Source of the DNA: Streptomyces sp. NRRL F-6131
Lineage (GTDB): Bacteria > Actinomycetota > Actinomycetes > Streptomycetales > Streptomycetaceae
Direction: 5' to 3'
Assembly (NCBI GenBank): GCA_000719695.1
Contig: JOHN01000010.1
Span: 1-64,000 of the forward strand
DNA length: 64,000 nt
In this document: piece after piece, positions 63,047-64,000 of the stretch
How the letters are laid out: the number at the start of each line of letters is the position of its first letter
Position numbering within the stretch: the first letter of the stretch is position 1
Position numbers and translations under genes: made by a program
Notes under the pieces: model-generated
The model's database searches: none
The model's input: only the letters and a program-made list of their open reading frames with translations
Told to the model about the DNA's origin: nothing

Positions 63047-64000
63047 ATGGACGCCGAGGAGATCGAGCGCGGACGGCAGCGCTGGCAGCAGCGGTACGAC
63101 AGTGCCCGCAAGCGGGACGCGGACTTCACCACCCTGTCCGGGGACGAGGTCGAGCCCGTCTACGGCCCGGCCCCGGGGCAGCCCGTCGAGGGCTTCGAGC
63201 GGATCGGCTGGCCGGGCGAGTACCCGTACACCCGGGGTCTGCACGCCACCGGCTACCGCGGCCGGACGTGGACCATCCGCCAGTTCGCCGGCTTCGGCAA
63301 CGCCGAGCAGACCAACGAGCGGTACCGGATGATCCTGGACGCGGGCGGCGGCGGCCTCTCGGTCGCCTTCGACATGCCCACCCTGATGGGCTACGACTCC
63401 GACGACGCCAAGTCGCTCGGCGAGGTCGGCCACTGCGGTGTGGCGATCGACTCGGCCGCCGACATGGAGGTCCTGTTCCGCGACATCCCGCTCGGCGGGG
63501 TCACCACCTCGATGACGATCAGCGGCCCGGCCGTGCCGATCTTCTGCATGTACCTGGTGGCCGCCGAGCGGCAGGGCGTCGACCCGGCGGTGCTCAACGG
63601 CACCCTGCAGACCGACATCTTCAAGGAGTACATCGCCCAGAAGGAGTGGCTCTTCGCCCCGGAGCCGCACCTGCGCCTGATCGGCGACCTGATGGCCCAC
63701 TGCGCCGAGAACATCCCGGCGTACAAGCCGCTCTCGGTCTCCGGCTACCACATCCGCGAGGCCGGGGCGACGGCCGCGCAGGAACTGGCGTACACCCTGG
63801 CCGACGGCTTCGCCTACGTCGAGCTGGGCCTCTCCCGGGGCCTGGACGTGGACGTCTTCGCGCCCGGCCTGTCGTTCTTCTTCGACGCGCACCTCGACTT
63901 CTTCGAGGAGATCGCCAAGTTCCGCGCCGCCCGGCGGATCTGGGCCCGCTGGATGCGCGACCGGTTCGGCGCGAAGACCGACAAGGCCCAGTGGCTGCGG
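63047..64000 (+). CDS. icmA: Isobutyryl-CoA mutase large subunit (IcmA type), N-terminal part
   Basis: The first 318 residues of an adenosylcobalamin-dependent acyl-CoA mutase; the gene runs off the right edge. Conserved segments are YPYTRGLHATGYRGRTWTIRQ, FAGFGNAEQTNERY, LSVAFDMPTLMGYDSDD, GVTTSMTISGPA and RGLDVDVFAPGLSFFFDAH. The segment TDIFKEYIAQKEWLF, rather than the shorter methylmalonyl-CoA mutase form, and the overall match to the S. coelicolor IcmA sequence as recalled point to isobutyryl-CoA/butyryl-CoA interconversion. The separate B12-binding small subunit is not in the window. The cofactor enzyme at 30433 and MeaB at 52868 serve it. A promoter with paired operator-like repeats lies upstream. 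Confidence 0.9.
   Translation, partial: MDAEEIERGRQRWQQRYDSARKRDADFTTLSGDEVEPVYGPAPGQPVEGFERIGWPGEYPYTRGLHATGYRGRTWTIRQFAGFGNAEQTNERYRMILDAGGGGLSVAFDMPTLMGYDSDDAKSLGEVGHCGVAIDSAADMEVLFRDIPLGGVTTSMTISGPAVPIFCMYLVAAERQGVDPAVLNGTLQTDIFKEYIAQKEWLFAPEPHLRLIGDLMAHCAENIPAYKPLSVSGYHIREAGATAAQELAYTLADGFAYVELGLSRGLDVDVFAPGLSFFFDAHLDFFEEIAKFRAARRIWARWMRDRFGAKTDKAQWLR

Overview
The window is a very GC-rich, densely coding piece of an actinobacterial chromosome. Gene content and order point to a streptomycete (Streptomyces or Kitasatospora). The order lysA-hom-thrC-thrB-rho-LCP-rpmE-prfA-prmC-sua5-phosphatase-glyA-wecA-atpIBEFHAGDC-DUF2550-cobalamin adenosyltransferase, followed by the coiled-coil pair filP/scy and by mce, thiolase, meaB and icmA, is the conserved core layout known from S. 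coelicolor around SCO5350-SCO5415 (recalled from memory, not searched). No prophage, insertion sequence, CRISPR array or biosynthetic cluster is visible.

Layout. 1-1,700: the end of a secreted serine protease, a DUF397-type small gene and a small hypothetical gene, separated by dense hairpins. 1,850-5,230: a lipoprotein, tRNA-Arg(CCG) on the minus strand, a stand-alone receiver protein and argS. 5,300-10,600: lysA, hom, thrC and thrB, i.e. lysine and threonine branches of the aspartate pathway. 10,600-14,560: rho behind a leader of about 600 bp, and an LCP cell-wall ligase. 14,700-21,470: translation and tRNA-modification genes (L31, RF1, its methylase, the t6A enzyme), a small phosphatase, an SHMT-like protein with altered active-site residues, and a WecA-type lipid-linked GlcNAc-1-P transferase. 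21,760-29,740: the complete F-type ATP synthase operon. 29,900-38,940: DUF2550, a PduO-type cobalamin adenosyltransferase, a membrane protein, a NarL-type two-component pair, a hydroxyacyl-CoA dehydrogenase, a STAS protein, a large membrane-anchored NTPase-like protein and NucS. 39,000-44,900: a mixture of conserved hypotheticals, a luciferase-like oxidoreductase, an ABC transporter and a hydrolase. 44,950-50,390: the polar-growth coiled-coil proteins FilP and Scy. 50,890-53,820: methylmalonyl-CoA epimerase, thiolase and MeaB. 53,900-57,460: a MarR regulator, three AIM24-family genes in one operon and a DUF3817 protein. 57,560-62,840: two tandem secreted M4 metalloproteases, a second MarR regulator and a second DUF3817 protein. 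63,047 to the right edge: the start of an isobutyryl-CoA (IcmA-type) mutase.

How the genes work together. Most of the window is housekeeping: amino-acid synthesis, transcription and translation termination, energy generation, polar growth and cell-wall attachment. A B12-dependent acyl-CoA theme is spread over 33 kb: the adenosyltransferase makes the cofactor, MeaB protects or loads the mutase, IcmA carries out the carbon-skeleton rearrangement, and the epimerase, thiolase and hydroxyacyl-CoA dehydrogenase act on neighbouring thioesters. The accessory part at 53-63 kb carries the clearest regulatory signals: TGGC...GCCA palindromes resembling AdpA sites around the metalloprotease genes, a CRP-like palindrome before a DUF3817 gene, and a paired palindrome across the icmA promoter.
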